Virus record (IMG/VR): IMGVR_UViG_3300032296_000148
Coordinates: 1-41,731 of that record
Length of the DNA: 41,731 nt
Strand: one strand, 5' to 3'
DNA from: a virus
Shown here: piece by piece, positions 22,560-29,817 of the stretch
How positions within the stretch are numbered: position 1 is the stretch's first letter
Layout: each line of letters opens with the position of its first letter
Notes under the pieces: model-generated
What the model saw: the letters and a program-made list of their open reading frames with translations, nothing else
Databases searched by the model: none
What the model was told of the DNA's origin: nothing
Translations under genes and position numbers: made by a program

Positions 22560-24698
22560 CTACCTCCTGCCGTCCGGTCTGACATCAATCCGGGGCACAC
22601 CTAACTGCCATTGCGTACCCAACGTATCTGACTCGATCTTGAATGCCATCTGCCGCCCACGTACACGGCTATACACAATCTCGGTGAACTCTTGCACGTT
22701 GTATACCTGCTGCCCCGCATAAGACTGAGAAGACTGGATTGTTGGGCTCGGGGATACCCCATACCCAGAACCGGGGTTCTGCCGTGGGCGCACTACAAAC
22801 CTAACGCGAGGCTTCTCTGGTGACGATGTAGTGGAATTATCAAATGTAATGTCCGGCAACATGCGCCACACAAACCCGTAGTTATGTCCATCGCCAATAT
22901 CAAAGTCTGACGATTGAATGTACGCGCTGATTGCACTAGGCGGGTTGGTAGTGCCGTCATCAACTGCGGCTTCGTGATATACCAATAAGTTACCGCTAGT
23001 TGCCGCCATCGGGAACTGACGTAGCGGGCTGTCAAGCCACGCCGTTCTATCCATCGTGCCGTAATACCACACACGATCCAGATAGTTGAAGATTACATAA
23101 CGGTCGATGACATCGGAATTAGCTGAGCAGTAAAACCACCATACTTCTGAGTAGCCTTCATTAACACCGGCAAAGAATTGCTCCTGCTGGTCGCGATTAA
23201 TGTCACCAAATACATACTGACGCAGTGAGCATGGAAGCGTTTCAACCCGCCCTGAGTATGTATAGAACTTATCTACACCCATCCAATAAATGACACCCGC
23301 AGCGGTTGCCATCGCATTTTGAGATGCTATGGATATATTGTCAGCAAGTAGTGTGAACCCCCAAACAAGCGGAGGGCCGAGATACTGCATGGAGTAAATG
23401 GCAGCGTCCGTCCAGATAACAATTTCTTGCCGAGTCTGCAAAGCGCCGACAATATAGGAGCCGTGCGAAAGACGGTAATCACCCGCTTGGTTTGTTGGAG
23501 TTGGCTCCCAATCCGTGTAGCTTTCTTGCGCAGTCCAACGAATCACCATCGGATCAAGCGTAGTAGATGCGTACGTACCACTTGGGTCGTTTGCACCGAA
23601 GGCAATCACAATTCGCGTCGAATCCGACACCATTATTTCGTTCACTAGCGACGGCGTGTAAGTTCCGGATACCACCGTACCGCGTGTAGTCAGCGCCGGA
23701 TTTGCCCCAGTCCCCGGTTGCCAGATATAAATGGCCCCACCACGAGGGTTGAATAGTAAATACTCGCCAAAGTTTGATTGACTCCACAGGCGCAACTGCA
23801 CTTCGGTCGTTGACCCGTTTGAAAAGCCTTCGCCCCAACCGGGGAATGTGGTGGATTGCGATACTAAAGCGCCATTGCTTTGAGATGCAGCAGTTGTGCC
23901 ATCAGCACCGCGAACGCAGCCAGTAAAATCTGTCGCCGTTTTACCTGAGTATGTGATGTACTCGCCGTTAATCCAAATAGCTCCACTGGCAGTAAATGCA
24001 GATGTGCTGACTACTGTAATGGTAGTCACGCTGTTATTAATGCCACCGTTTAACGTAGACGATGACGTGCCAGAAATAAACCCGCCCCATGGTGGAACAC
24101 CCCATCCGGTGCCAACGGTGTTAATAGCAGGACCAACACTGATTTGATACGCCGCATCGGTAGCGGAGCCTCCATTACCTACGTCAGATGAGTTTGCCGC
24201 AACAGACGAGGTAATCGTGTATGAAGTGCCAGACAGCACAGACTGAATCTGAAATTCAGAGTTAAGAATAGCGGCTGTTATATTGCCGCCAAGACTTACT
24301 GCACTTGAGAAAGTAACAAAGTCGCCAGCCTGTAGGCTAGAAACTCCGGTATCAGTTACCGTGATTGTGGTTGAGCCGTTAGTCGCTGCAAACGTAGTAG
24401 TGTTTGTTGTGTTAGCGCGGATAGGCGTGATGTCGTAATAAGCACCGCCACTCTCTATATAAAACTTAAGGTTGGTGCCAACACCAGCAAGATTAAAACC
24501 TTTAAGCGTCACCCAGTTCCATAACGAACGACATATACCTTGAAAGGTGTTGTACGACAAAGCTGCCCAACCACCAATTTTCTCCGGGTAGCCGGAACGA
24601 AAGCGCACTTTATCGCACTCAAACCAACCACCTTCATTGGCAAGCGTCGTGCCTTCGCGGTTTACACCGGGGCGGAACTGAAGTTTTTGCAAAGGCAT
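22560..24698 (-). CDS. tail nozzle / stabilisation protein (T7 gp12 or P22 gp10-like)
   Basis: This 712-residue protein starts at ATG 24698 with AAGGA upstream. The opening F-R-P-G-V-N-R-E-G-T and C-D-K-V-R-F-R-S-G-Y-P-E-K-I-G-G-W is the signature of the packaged-DNA-stabilisation/tail tubular family. Later segments W-T-D-A-A-I-Y-S-M-Q-Y and V-W-G-F-T-L-L are typical blades of its beta-propeller. Residues about 95-280 are an insertion of two small beta modules, one ending G-C-V-R-G-A-D-G-T-T-A, a pattern also found in the 315-residue adaptor at 37810. It would form the end of the short tail that holds the DNA in and attaches the tip proteins. Confidence 0.8.
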   Translation of the reverse strand: MPLQKLQFRPGVNREGTTLANEGGWFECDKVRFRSGYPEKIGGWAALSYNTFQGICRSLWNWVTLKGFNLAGVGTNLKFYIESGGAYYDITPIRANTTNTTTFAATNGSTTITVTDTGVSSLQAGDFVTFSSAVSLGGNITAAILNSEFQIQSVLSGTSYTITSSVAANSSDVGNGGSATDAAYQISVGPAINTVGTGWGVPPWGGFISGTSSSTLNGGINNSVTTITVVSTSAFTASGAIWINGEYITYSGKTATDFTGCVRGADGTTAASQSNGALVSQSTTFPGWGEGFSNGSTTEVQLRLWSQSNFGEYLLFNPRGGAIYIWQPGTGANPALTTRGTVVSGTYTPSLVNEIMVSDSTRIVIAFGANDPSGTYASTTLDPMVIRWTAQESYTDWEPTPTNQAGDYRLSHGSYIVGALQTRQEIVIWTDAAIYSMQYLGPPLVWGFTLLADNISIASQNAMATAAGVIYWMGVDKFYTYSGRVETLPCSLRQYVFGDINRDQQEQFFAGVNEGYSEVWWFYCSANSDVIDRYVIFNYLDRVWYYGTMDRTAWLDSPLRQFPMAATSGNLLVYHEAAVDDGTTNPPSAISAYIQSSDFDIGDGHNYGFVWRMLPDITFDNSTTSSPEKPRVRFVVRPRQNPGSGYGVSPSPTIQSSQSYAGQQVYNVQEFTEIVYSRVRGRQMAFKIESDTLGTQWQLGVPRIDVRPDGRR

Positions 24699-24707
24699 GA
24701 TGCGTCC

Positions 24708-25409
24708 TTACACAGTGCCATACGCTGTTACGTTAGCTAACGCCGTAAAGTTACCGGACGAATCAAACTTACCGATGTTGGTAGCCCCGTATTTTAAGTA
24801 CAGCACCCCACCAACCTCGACAAATGTGTAGTTTGTTGTGGCAATCGTGCCAGCGCCTGCCGCGACGCTACCTGTTAGATTGCCCGTGACGTTGCCTGTA
24901 ACCCCAGCCGGTGCACTTACCGCGCCAGTAAGCGTTGACGTGCCCGCCACATTAAGCGTACCGCCAAGGCTAAAGTTGCCGACTACATGGTTTAGTTGCT
25001 CAACGACATTAGTACCATCCGCACGAAGCAAGACCGTTTTACCCGTGGGAATTGCTACACCTGTACCGGCTGCGGTGGTGTTACCAATAACGGTTGAGCA
25101 ATAGATTGTTGCGGTGTAGCCAGAGACGTTGTTAACTACGTACAGTTTGGTAACCGGCGGTACATAGATAGCAAAGGGGGCTGCTGTCGTCGTAGTAAGT
25201 GAAATAGCCGCACATCGAGCCTGATCAGCCGCACCATTAGAAGCCGTCAAAGCTTGGTTGGCAGATACCGCAGCAACTAATGCCAGCCCAGATATAGCAT
25301 CCTCAATAATGGTGCCGAGATTACTGTTGGTAGTCGAACCCCAAGTACCCGACTGTTCGCCGGTAGCAATTAATTCGATTCGCAAATCGGGGGAGTATGA
25401 ACTTGGCAT
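24708..25409 (-). CDS. tail fibre-like beta-rich protein
   Basis: This 233-residue protein starts at ATG 25409 with AAGGAAT upstream. The N-terminal region P-D-L-R-I-E-L-I-A-T-G-E-Q-S-G-T-W-G followed by T-T-N-S-N-L-G-T-I-I-E-D is a recurring start of phage tail fibre/tip proteins. The C-terminal part has short repeats (G-T-L-N-V-A-G-T-S-T-L-T-G-A, then V-T-G-N-L-T-G-S-V) typical of trimeric beta-helical shafts. No enzymatic domain is visible. It lies between the spanin genes and the nozzle gene. It is probably a minor fibre or a shaft connecting to another receptor-binding protein. Confidence 0.7.
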   Translation of the reverse strand: MPSSYSPDLRIELIATGEQSGTWGSTTNSNLGTIIEDAISGLALVAAVSANQALTASNGAADQARCAAISLTTTTAAPFAIYVPPVTKLYVVNNVSGYTATIYCSTVIGNTTAAGTGVAIPTGKTVLLRADGTNVVEQLNHVVGNFSLGGTLNVAGTSTLTGAVSAPAGVTGNVTGNLTGSVAAGAGTIATTNYTFVEVGGVLYLKYGATNIGKFDSSGNFTALANVTAYGTV

Positions 25410-25411
25410 GG

Positions 25412-25663
25412 CTATTCCTTACTTTTGCCTGACGGCGTTGTATTGTTTGACGCACTGGTCGAGGGCTGCTTGGAGGCGGGCTGCGTCGGCACTGTACCCT
25501 GCAAGAAACTCTCCATCTCCTTTTGCCAATTCCGCACCGGAGGCTCCAGCGCAAGATCGGGCGGTACCGGACATGGCACCATCTTTGGAGGGGCGCTCCT
25601 GCCTGTCGCGCAGGCTGTTAGACAGAGCGGTAGCACGAGCGTTAATATCCCTGATCTGCGCAT
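25412..25663 (-). CDS. Rz1-like outer-membrane spanin (lipoprotein)
   Basis: This 83-residue protein is encoded entirely inside the Rz-like gene in another frame, the classic Rz/Rz1 nesting. The start is ATG 25663 with GGAGGG 7 bases upstream; a longer reading to 25849 has no signal peptide at its start. The sequence has a lipoprotein signal: M-R-R-S-G-I-L-T-L-V-L-P-L-C-L-T-A-C, with lipidated C18. The mature part is proline-rich (P-P-K-M-V-P-C-P-V-P-P-D). It would sit in the outer membrane and pair with the inner-membrane spanin to fuse the membranes at lysis. Confidence 0.85.
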   Translation of the reverse strand: MRRSGILTLVLPLCLTACATGRSAPPKMVPCPVPPDLALEPPVRNWQKEMESFLQGTVPTQPASKQPSTSASNNTTPSGKSKE

Positions 25664-25892
25664 CCTTTTCCCTCCGCAGCTTATCTGCCGCTGCCTGCAT
25701 TTCCTGCTCACGGGCTCTAGCAGCTTCCTGCCCTTTGGCGTACTCGGCGTACTGCTCTGCCTTTTCCTTCGCCCACTCTGCCTGCACTTCGGCTTTGCCC
25801 GCAGTATTGCCTTTATAATACCCGCCCCCAGCCGCCGCGCCAATAGCAAGCACGAACGTCAGCAAGACCCACGGGTTAAAAAACGCTGTCAC
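25419..25892 (-). CDS. Rz-like inner-membrane spanin
   Basis: This 157-residue protein starts at GTG 25892, overlapping the previous stop. One N-terminal membrane span (about residues 8-26, W-V-L-L-T-F-V-L-A-I-G-A-A) is followed by a long periplasmic coiled coil with many Ala, Glu, Gln and Arg (A-R-E-Q-E-M-Q-A-A-A-D-K-L-R-R), then a C-terminal segment with two cysteines (113 and 147). This is the i-spanin layout, near the DUF2514/Rz group. It would work with the nested o-spanin after the endolysin has cut the cell wall. GC-rich and in frame with the surrounding lysis genes. Confidence 0.85.
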   Translation of the reverse strand: MTAFFNPWVLLTFVLAIGAAAGGGYYKGNTAGKAEVQAEWAKEKAEQYAEYAKGQEAARAREQEMQAAADKLRREKDAQIRDINARATALSNSLRDRQERPSKDGAMSGTARSCAGASGAELAKGDGEFLAGYSADAARLQAALDQCVKQYNAVRQK

Positions 25893-26083
25893 TTTGGCGG
25901 TACCTTGGTGGCGCTATCGAGCTTCTTGTGCACTCGCACTTCTTTGCAGACCTGCACTTCTTTACCCTTCTTATCCTTCTGGGTGTTGCAGACCTTCTTT
26001 GTCTCCGCAGCATGAATCTGGAACGCCAAAACAGCACTTAACAAAACAGTAACAGCCATGCGTAGGCCAAGTAGCTTCATCAT
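25889..26083 (-). CDS. small secreted protein of the lysis region
   Basis: This 64-residue protein begins M-M-K-L-L-G-L and has a signal peptide with the hydrophobic core V-T-V-L-L-S-A-V-L-A-F and probable cleavage after I-H-A (residue 25). The mature form is about 39 residues, very Lys-rich, with C32 and C46 that could form a disulfide. The ribosome binding site is GGAG just upstream, and both ends overlap neighbouring genes by ATGA or similar. It would act in the periplasm. A role in lysis is inferred from position; it could be a regulator of the endolysin or spanin, but no family is recognised. Confidence 0.65.
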   Translation of the reverse strand: MMKLLGLRMAVTVLLSAVLAFQIHAAETKKVCNTQKDKKGKEVQVCKEVRVHKKLDSATKVPPK

Positions 26084-26547
26084 GTGATCTCCGGGTGTGG
26101 TGGTTGTACTGGGGCTGGTTTGCCGCCATAGCCTGTGGCGACGGCAGGCGAACTAATCGGGTCGATACTTGGCTCCATGCGTACAGGTGCTTGCGTAGGT
26201 GCAGGTGCCTTGGGTGCCGGTGGGGTCGGTTTGTCTTCCCTTTCTTCCTTGGTGGACAGGCCCGGTGGCACGAACTGCTGGAGCGCGTCTTTACCCTTAA
26301 CTGCTAGTAGCGTAGCCAGTGAGCCAAGGATGTACTTGGACATATCCGACAGAATCAGGAAGAACTGTTTATCCGCTGGAGCCATCCCCGACATCGGCTG
26401 CTCGACGAACACCACTGAATACAAGCTAACGCCCACCATGATGATCACGGTGCAGCAGAAGGTTACAGCGATACAGAACTTAATTACTGCATCGTGTTGT
26501 TCCTGCGTCATTGCAAGGAACTGGCTTATCAGTTTTAGCGGGTTCAT
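26080..26547 (-). CDS. membrane protein, candidate holin
   Basis: This 155-residue protein starts at ATG 26547 with GAGGA upstream, inside the end of the lipoprotein gene. It has a strong membrane span at about residues 22-46 (F-C-I-A-V-T-F-C-C-T-V-I-I-M-V-G) and a second, weaker one at about 62-84 (F-L-I-L-S, Y-I-L-G-S-L-A-T-L-L). A long cytoplasmic tail rich in Pro and Ala follows (A-P-K-A-P-A-P-T-Q-A-P). Two spans and its place among endolysin and spanin genes fit a class II-like holin. The Pro-rich tail is longer than in usual holins, and a pinholin or other membrane role is possible. Confidence 0.6.
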   Translation of the reverse strand: MNPLKLISQFLAMTQEQHDAVIKFCIAVTFCCTVIIMVGVSLYSVVFVEQPMSGMAPADKQFFLILSDMSKYILGSLATLLAVKGKDALQQFVPPGLSTKEEREDKPTPPAPKAPAPTQAPVRMEPSIDPISSPAVATGYGGKPAPVQPPHPEIT

Positions 26548-26731
26548 TGGGTTCCTCTTTCAGCATTTCCGGTTTCAGCAACTGATCCGGACAGGTTCCT
26601 GTTACAGCACATTGTGGGCGTTGGCAGCGCGGCTTGTCCCAGTTTTCGGGGTTTTGACAAAAGTACCTAGTCCGCTCACAGCCACTAAGCCAAACGACTG
26701 CCAGTATCAAGCATAGCCAACGCAATTTCAT
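26480..26731 (-). CDS. small Cys-rich lipoprotein of the lysis region
   Basis: The start chosen is ATG 26731, giving 83 residues with a signal M-K-L-R-W-L-C-L-I-L-A-V-V-W-L-S-G-C, lipidated at C18. An earlier start at 26779 lies within the endolysin gene and hides the signal peptide. The mature part has a pattern R-Y-F-C-Q-N-P-E-N-W, P-R-C-Q-R-P-Q-C and G-T-C-P-D. Similar small phage lipoproteins with a CQNPxNW motif occur in other podovirus-like genomes. It overlaps the endolysin end by 47 bases and the next gene by 68. Its function is unknown; superinfection exclusion or a part in lysis are both possible. Confidence 0.7.
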   Translation of the reverse strand: MKLRWLCLILAVVWLSGCERTRYFCQNPENWDKPRCQRPQCAVTGTCPDQLLKPEMLKEEPNEPAKTDKPVPCNDAGTTRCSN

Positions 26732-27338
26732 AGTGATGCTCCCTATCTGCCAATCCAATAAACCCGCCGTTAATCGCACGGGTTAAGCCCTTGAAGTCAT
26801 TGCCATCAACAAACCGATTCAGCTTGTTTGTCTCCCAGAACCAGCAGGCACTCTGCGCCGCGCCTTCGAAGGTCTCCAAGTATTCCGATGCTTGTTGGGG
26901 GGTCAGGTCAAGCGACGCACCAAACCAAAAATAATTATCCTTGCCAGTTAGCTGGAGAATTCCTCTTCCCCGGTAGGCAAAGCCCTCGGCAGACGCTTCG
27001 TCACCATTACCCATCCTGTTAGCGTATACACGACTGGCGATCTTCTTGGGGTTGCGCTCGTACTGTTTGGCAAGCTCAAGCGTTGGGAAGTACTTCGGGA
27101 ATACGCGCATCAGACCTGACGCTGAGTAGTTCAGGTTCTCGGTAACAAAAACAAAGCCGCCCGACTCATGTCCGCACTGGGCGAGGAACGCAGCCACACG
27201 CTTCGGGGTGTTAATCTGATACTCATCGAGGAGAGACTTGCCGCCGAACTCAGTCTGCGGGCCGAACAGGGTGTCGTACCACTGCTGCGCATACTTGGTG
27301 TTGGGCGCAAACTTCTTGAACTGTGCCAACGTGATCAT
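26685..27338 (-). CDS. endolysin, glycoside hydrolase family 19
   Basis: This 217-residue chitinase-like lysozyme is of the GH19 type common in phages. The sequence reads F-L-A-Q-C-G-H-E-S-G-G-F with E58 as catalytic acid, then T-E-N-L-N-Y-S-A-S-G with E67 as the likely second Glu, then Y-R-G-R-G-I-L-Q-L-T-G-K-D-N-Y, the substrate cleft segment. It would cut the glycan strands of peptidoglycan. There is no signal peptide, so export probably depends on a holin (candidates at 26080 and 40473). The length matches phage single-domain GH19 enzymes. It starts at ATG 27338 in an ATGA overlap with the gene before it. Confidence 0.9.
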   Translation of the reverse strand: MITLAQFKKFAPNTKYAQQWYDTLFGPQTEFGGKSLLDEYQINTPKRVAAFLAQCGHESGGFVFVTENLNYSASGLMRVFPKYFPTLELAKQYERNPKKIASRVYANRMGNGDEASAEGFAYRGRGILQLTGKDNYFWFGASLDLTPQQASEYLETFEGAAQSACWFWETNKLNRFVDGNDFKGLTRAINGGFIGLADREHHYEIALAMLDTGSRLA

Positions 27339-27640
27339 TTGTCGTACATCCTTTCAATCAGTATTTCCTTGCGCAGTTCCCGCATCTTCCGCACCTCATG
27401 CACCGCTGCTTGCGTCGCGTAGTACATGTCGTAATACATAAACGCTAAGACCGGCATCACAATAAAGAACATCAAGAGAACCGCCATCACCACAACAATC
27501 AGTGACCAAGGGACATTCTCATCGTCGCGCTTCTTGTCGTCAGCCACAGGAGTCCCACCGCCCATATAACTACGAACACCACTGCCGAGACCCATGCCAC
27601 CTTTGACTTGATTTCCGCTATTCTTTTTCTGCGTCGCCAT
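27335..27640 (-). CDS. small membrane protein of the lysis region
   Basis: This 101-residue protein has a membrane span at about residues 45-69 (W-S-L-I-V-V-V-M-A-V-L-L-M-F-F-I-V-M-P), with a polar Gly-rich N-terminus before it and a charged helix after it (H-E-V-R-K-M-R-E-L-R-K-E-I-L). From ATG 27640 it overlaps the preceding gene out of frame by 142 bases. An alternative start at ATG 27595 has a somewhat better AAGGTGG site, so the N-terminus is uncertain. It stops in an ATGA overlap with the endolysin. It may be a lysis-related membrane protein; no family is recognised. Confidence 0.55.
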   Translation of the reverse strand: MATQKKNSGNQVKGGMGLGSGVRSYMGGGTPVADDKKRDDENVPWSLIVVVMAVLLMFFIVMPVLAFMYYDMYYATQAAVHEVRKMRELRKEILIERMYDK

Positions 27641-28185
27641 GTTGCTATCTGTGCAAGTCTAAGTTCCTCTGCGTGGGCTACCTCCTGCTCGGCAACGATC
27701 CGCTGCCACATCTCTTCAAACTTACCCCACAGCGCACCCAACTCCGGCGGGGCTTTGTACACCATCGTCTCGCGTATTTCTACCAGCATCGCATCGAGCC
27801 TCGCGGTAATCAGAATGCGCTTTAATGCCCGCCTGCCAATACTTTCTTCACCCTTGTATACCTGCTTTGCTTCCAACTGCTCTTTCAAGAACACCTTGCT
27901 GATTGCATCATACGCATCCATTAAAGCGCCCAACTGATTGCCGATGTCGGTGAATACGTCGTTCGGATCAGCCTTTGCCACTTCCTGCACCCGCTGCACT
28001 TCCGCGTGATACTGCTGCTTTTGTACAGGTGTTGGGTCAACAATCTTGTTGTACTGCTCCTTTAAATCTTTCAGTACGTCACTAACATCCCCCGCCGCGC
28101 CTTTGATCTCTTTGTATAACTGACAGCCTTTTTTGACTGCCGCGACAGCGGCGTTTGCAGCAGCCAGTAGGGTTAGCGGGTCAAT
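27499..28185 (-). CDS. membrane-anchored phage protein with probable ATT start
   Basis: The 228-residue frame is open from ATT at 28185-28183, directly after an in-frame TAA; GGAGG lies five bases before the ATT. The N-terminus would read I(M)-D-P-L-T-L-L-A-A-A-N-A-A-V, which resembles conserved starts of phage proteins of this type. The next usable start is GTG 27999, 62 codons in, with no binding site, so a short form would lose that region. The middle is helical; a membrane span lies at about residues 196-215 (V-A-W-V-S-A-V-V-F-V-V-I-W-A-V). Its place before the lysis genes suggests membrane or lysis timing, which is inference. Confidence 0.7.
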   Translation of the reverse strand: MDPLTLLAAANAAVAAVKKGCQLYKEIKGAAGDVSDVLKDLKEQYNKIVDPTPVQKQQYHAEVQRVQEVAKADPNDVFTDIGNQLGALMDAYDAISKVFLKEQLEAKQVYKGEESIGRRALKRILITARLDAMLVEIRETMVYKAPPELGALWGKFEEMWQRIVAEQEVAHAEELRLAQIATWRRRKRIAEIKSKVAWVSAVVFVVIWAVGLLWLTTRSATMRMSLGH

Positions 28186-28196
28186 TTATTCCTCCA

Positions 28197-28799
28197 TCAA
28201 CGAAATGCAGGGCCACCAACCCACAGTACTAATGAACGACGGATGCCTTTTGTTACTGGCGCTACTCGGTGTAATGTATACGACGGAAAGAACCAAGCCC
28301 GTCCTTTTATACACTCAAGCGTTTGTACTTCGTCGTTACATGTTTTAACCTGAAATTCTCCGCCTTCAAACTCTGAGGGGTCTGACAGGAGCATGGCAAA
28401 AGATAGCTTGCGGGGAACATGACGATCACTTGGCGACGCGTCTATGTGCCAGCTATAGTGGCCCTGCTGCTCTTCCGTATATAACCCTAACTGCATTGGC
28501 TCATGAAATCCGGTCAAATCAAAATGAAAATATCTGCTGTTTACTTCAGCAACCGCATTTGCCAGTTTTTCCCATATCGGAAGAAGTTCGTGCTTCATGC
28601 CAATCCATGCCACTTCGCTAGACCGCACAGATGGATTTACCGTGTTTTGTTCCCCGCCGCCGCCAATACACCCCGGCTGTAAATTTAACCACTCTGGCTG
28701 CGCCAATAACAAATTAATATCTTCATTAGATAAAAATCCCTCCCAGTATGCGAGGTGGTCTTTACCGGGAATACTGCGCGGGGGTATTGGATATATCAT
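28197..28799 (-). CDS. Fe(II)/2-oxoglutarate dioxygenase, PKHD-type prolyl hydroxylase-like (oxygenase 1)
   Basis: This 200-residue enzyme starts at ATG 28799 (ATGA overlap; a start at 28826 would read into the preceding gene). The double-stranded beta-helix metal site is complete: Y-S-W-H-I-D (H118 and D120), distal H177 in L-H-R-V, and R187/R188 in G-I-R-R-S-L-V-L-W for 2-oxoglutarate. The layout is close to the PKHD/PiuC prolyl-hydroxylase-like family. It would oxidise a protein side chain or small molecule using O2, Fe(II) and 2-oxoglutarate. Last gene of a seven-gene overlapping cassette, just before the lysis region. The substrate is unknown. Confidence 0.85.
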   Translation of the reverse strand: MIYPIPPRSIPGKDHLAYWEGFLSNEDINLLLAQPEWLNLQPGCIGGGGEQNTVNPSVRSSEVAWIGMKHELLPIWEKLANAVAEVNSRYFHFDLTGFHEPMQLGLYTEEQQGHYSWHIDASPSDRHVPRKLSFAMLLSDPSEFEGGEFQVKTCNDEVQTLECIKGRAWFFPSYTLHRVAPVTKGIRRSLVLWVGGPAFR

Positions 28800-29281
28800 G
28801 TGTACCCCAACGGTTTGTTTGCCCAAGGATTAACGGCCACCGATAAGCGAGTTCCGGTAAACGGCTCCACTCCATGTAACAAGCCGGGAGCAAATACAAG
28901 CATTCTGTTGGTTATTGGTTTCACTCTTGCCGTCTCCGTCATAAAATCTCCGCCTACTACATCGACATCAGCGTAATACACGATGCTACACAGTGGATGT
29001 GCGGTATTTCCCGATGTTTCGTAAAGCTTTTCGTCCTTATCTACATGCCAGTCAGGTCTTGTTCCGTAGTGCGCCCAGTATTCACTACCTACCATGCGGG
29101 ACAAATCAAAAAACTTTGCCGCTCGTTTTAACAGCAGCGCCATCGGCGAGTTATCCCCATCAAGTTTTTCAACACTACCCGACTCCCAACGCATTTTTCT
29201 TTCTTCGTCCCCACATGCAAAATAATCAACCACTGCTTGTCGATGTGGCTCATCCAATACGTTGTCTAAAACAACTAACAT
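28796..29281 (-). CDS. Fe(II)/2-oxoglutarate dioxygenase (oxygenase 2)
   Basis: This 161-residue enzyme is shorter than oxygenase 1 and clearly different in sequence. Metal ligands are in P-D-W-H-V-D-K-D-E (H79, D81) and G-L-L-H-G-V-E-P (H136); R145 in G-T-R-L-S-V-A-V would bind 2-oxoglutarate. Strands I-V-Y-Y-A-D-V and M-L-V-F-A-P-G complete the jelly roll. It is similar to small phage 2OG oxygenases seen in cyanophages and other aquatic phages. ATG at 29281 overlaps the preceding gene by 7 bases, and it overlaps the next gene by ATGA. Probable protein-modifying or nucleotide-modifying hydroxylase; substrate unknown. Confidence 0.8.
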   Translation of the reverse strand: MLVVLDNVLDEPHRQAVVDYFACGDEERKMRWESGSVEKLDGDNSPMALLLKRAAKFFDLSRMVGSEYWAHYGTRPDWHVDKDEKLYETSGNTAHPLCSIVYYADVDVVGGDFMTETARVKPITNRMLVFAPGLLHGVEPFTGTRLSVAVNPWANKPLGYT

Positions 29282-29817
29282 TTATTAAATACCATAGCCA
29301 ACGTAAACCGATACTGTGCCGCCGCATGTGACTGAGGGCGAATAGTATGTGGCATCTTCGCATCAAAAACTAGCAGGCGTCCGGGCGTATACGGCGATGC
29401 AAACACAATATCCTTGTGGTCCTCGCTAAAAAATAATGTCTCTCCATGCCAGCCATCAAACCATTCAAGATTGACGTAATACAACAAAATTTTATCTTCT
29501 GGATGCGAATGAACATAGTTTGTATCTGCTGCCGTGGATAAATTTAAAATTGTTTTGTTAAGCACATACCCGTCAAGTTCTTTGGCTGCTGGCGAATTGG
29601 CAAGGTTTTTTAAAATACCTAACCTATCTATATCTTCTGGCGAATACACAGAATGCAAAAATCTATTTGTTTGTTTTTCAACAATATTGCCATCCGCCCA
29701 ACCAATTACAAAATTTGAGTTTTGAGCAAACTGATAAACTACATCGCGATAGTGCGCATCAAACAAATTGTCATAGACGCAAATGCGCTTACCATTTTGA
29801 AAGAATAATTCTTTCAT
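29275..29817 (-). CDS. putative Fe(II)/2-oxoglutarate dioxygenase with HxE triad (oxygenase 3)
   Basis: This 180-residue protein starts at ATG 29817 in an ATGA overlap (GGA six bases upstream; ATG 29823 is an alternative that adds two residues). The jelly-roll pattern is visible: Y-V-H-S-H-P-E-D (H105 and E107, or H103 and H105), L-L-Y-Y-V-N-L, G-R-L-L-V-F-D-A, distal H157 in M-P-H-T-I-R, and R170 in Q-Y-R-F-T-L-A-M-V. The usual HxD appears as HxE, which occurs in some members; activity is less certain than for its neighbours. Base composition is AT-rich compared with the flanking modules. Confidence 0.75.
   Translation of the reverse strand: MKELFFQNGKRICVYDNLFDAHYRDVVYQFAQNSNFVIGWADGNIVEKQTNRFLHSVYSPEDIDRLGILKNLANSPAAKELDGYVLNKTILNLSTAADTNYVHSHPEDKILLYYVNLEWFDGWHGETLFFSEDHKDIVFASPYTPGRLLVFDAKMPHTIRPQSHAAAQYRFTLAMVFNKC

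Noticed and set aside
25664-25849. Longer version of the o-spanin starting at 25849
   Set aside because: The extra 62 residues are basic antisignal-like sequence before the lipoprotein signal; the ATG at 25663 has its own GGAGGG and puts the signal peptide at the N-terminus.
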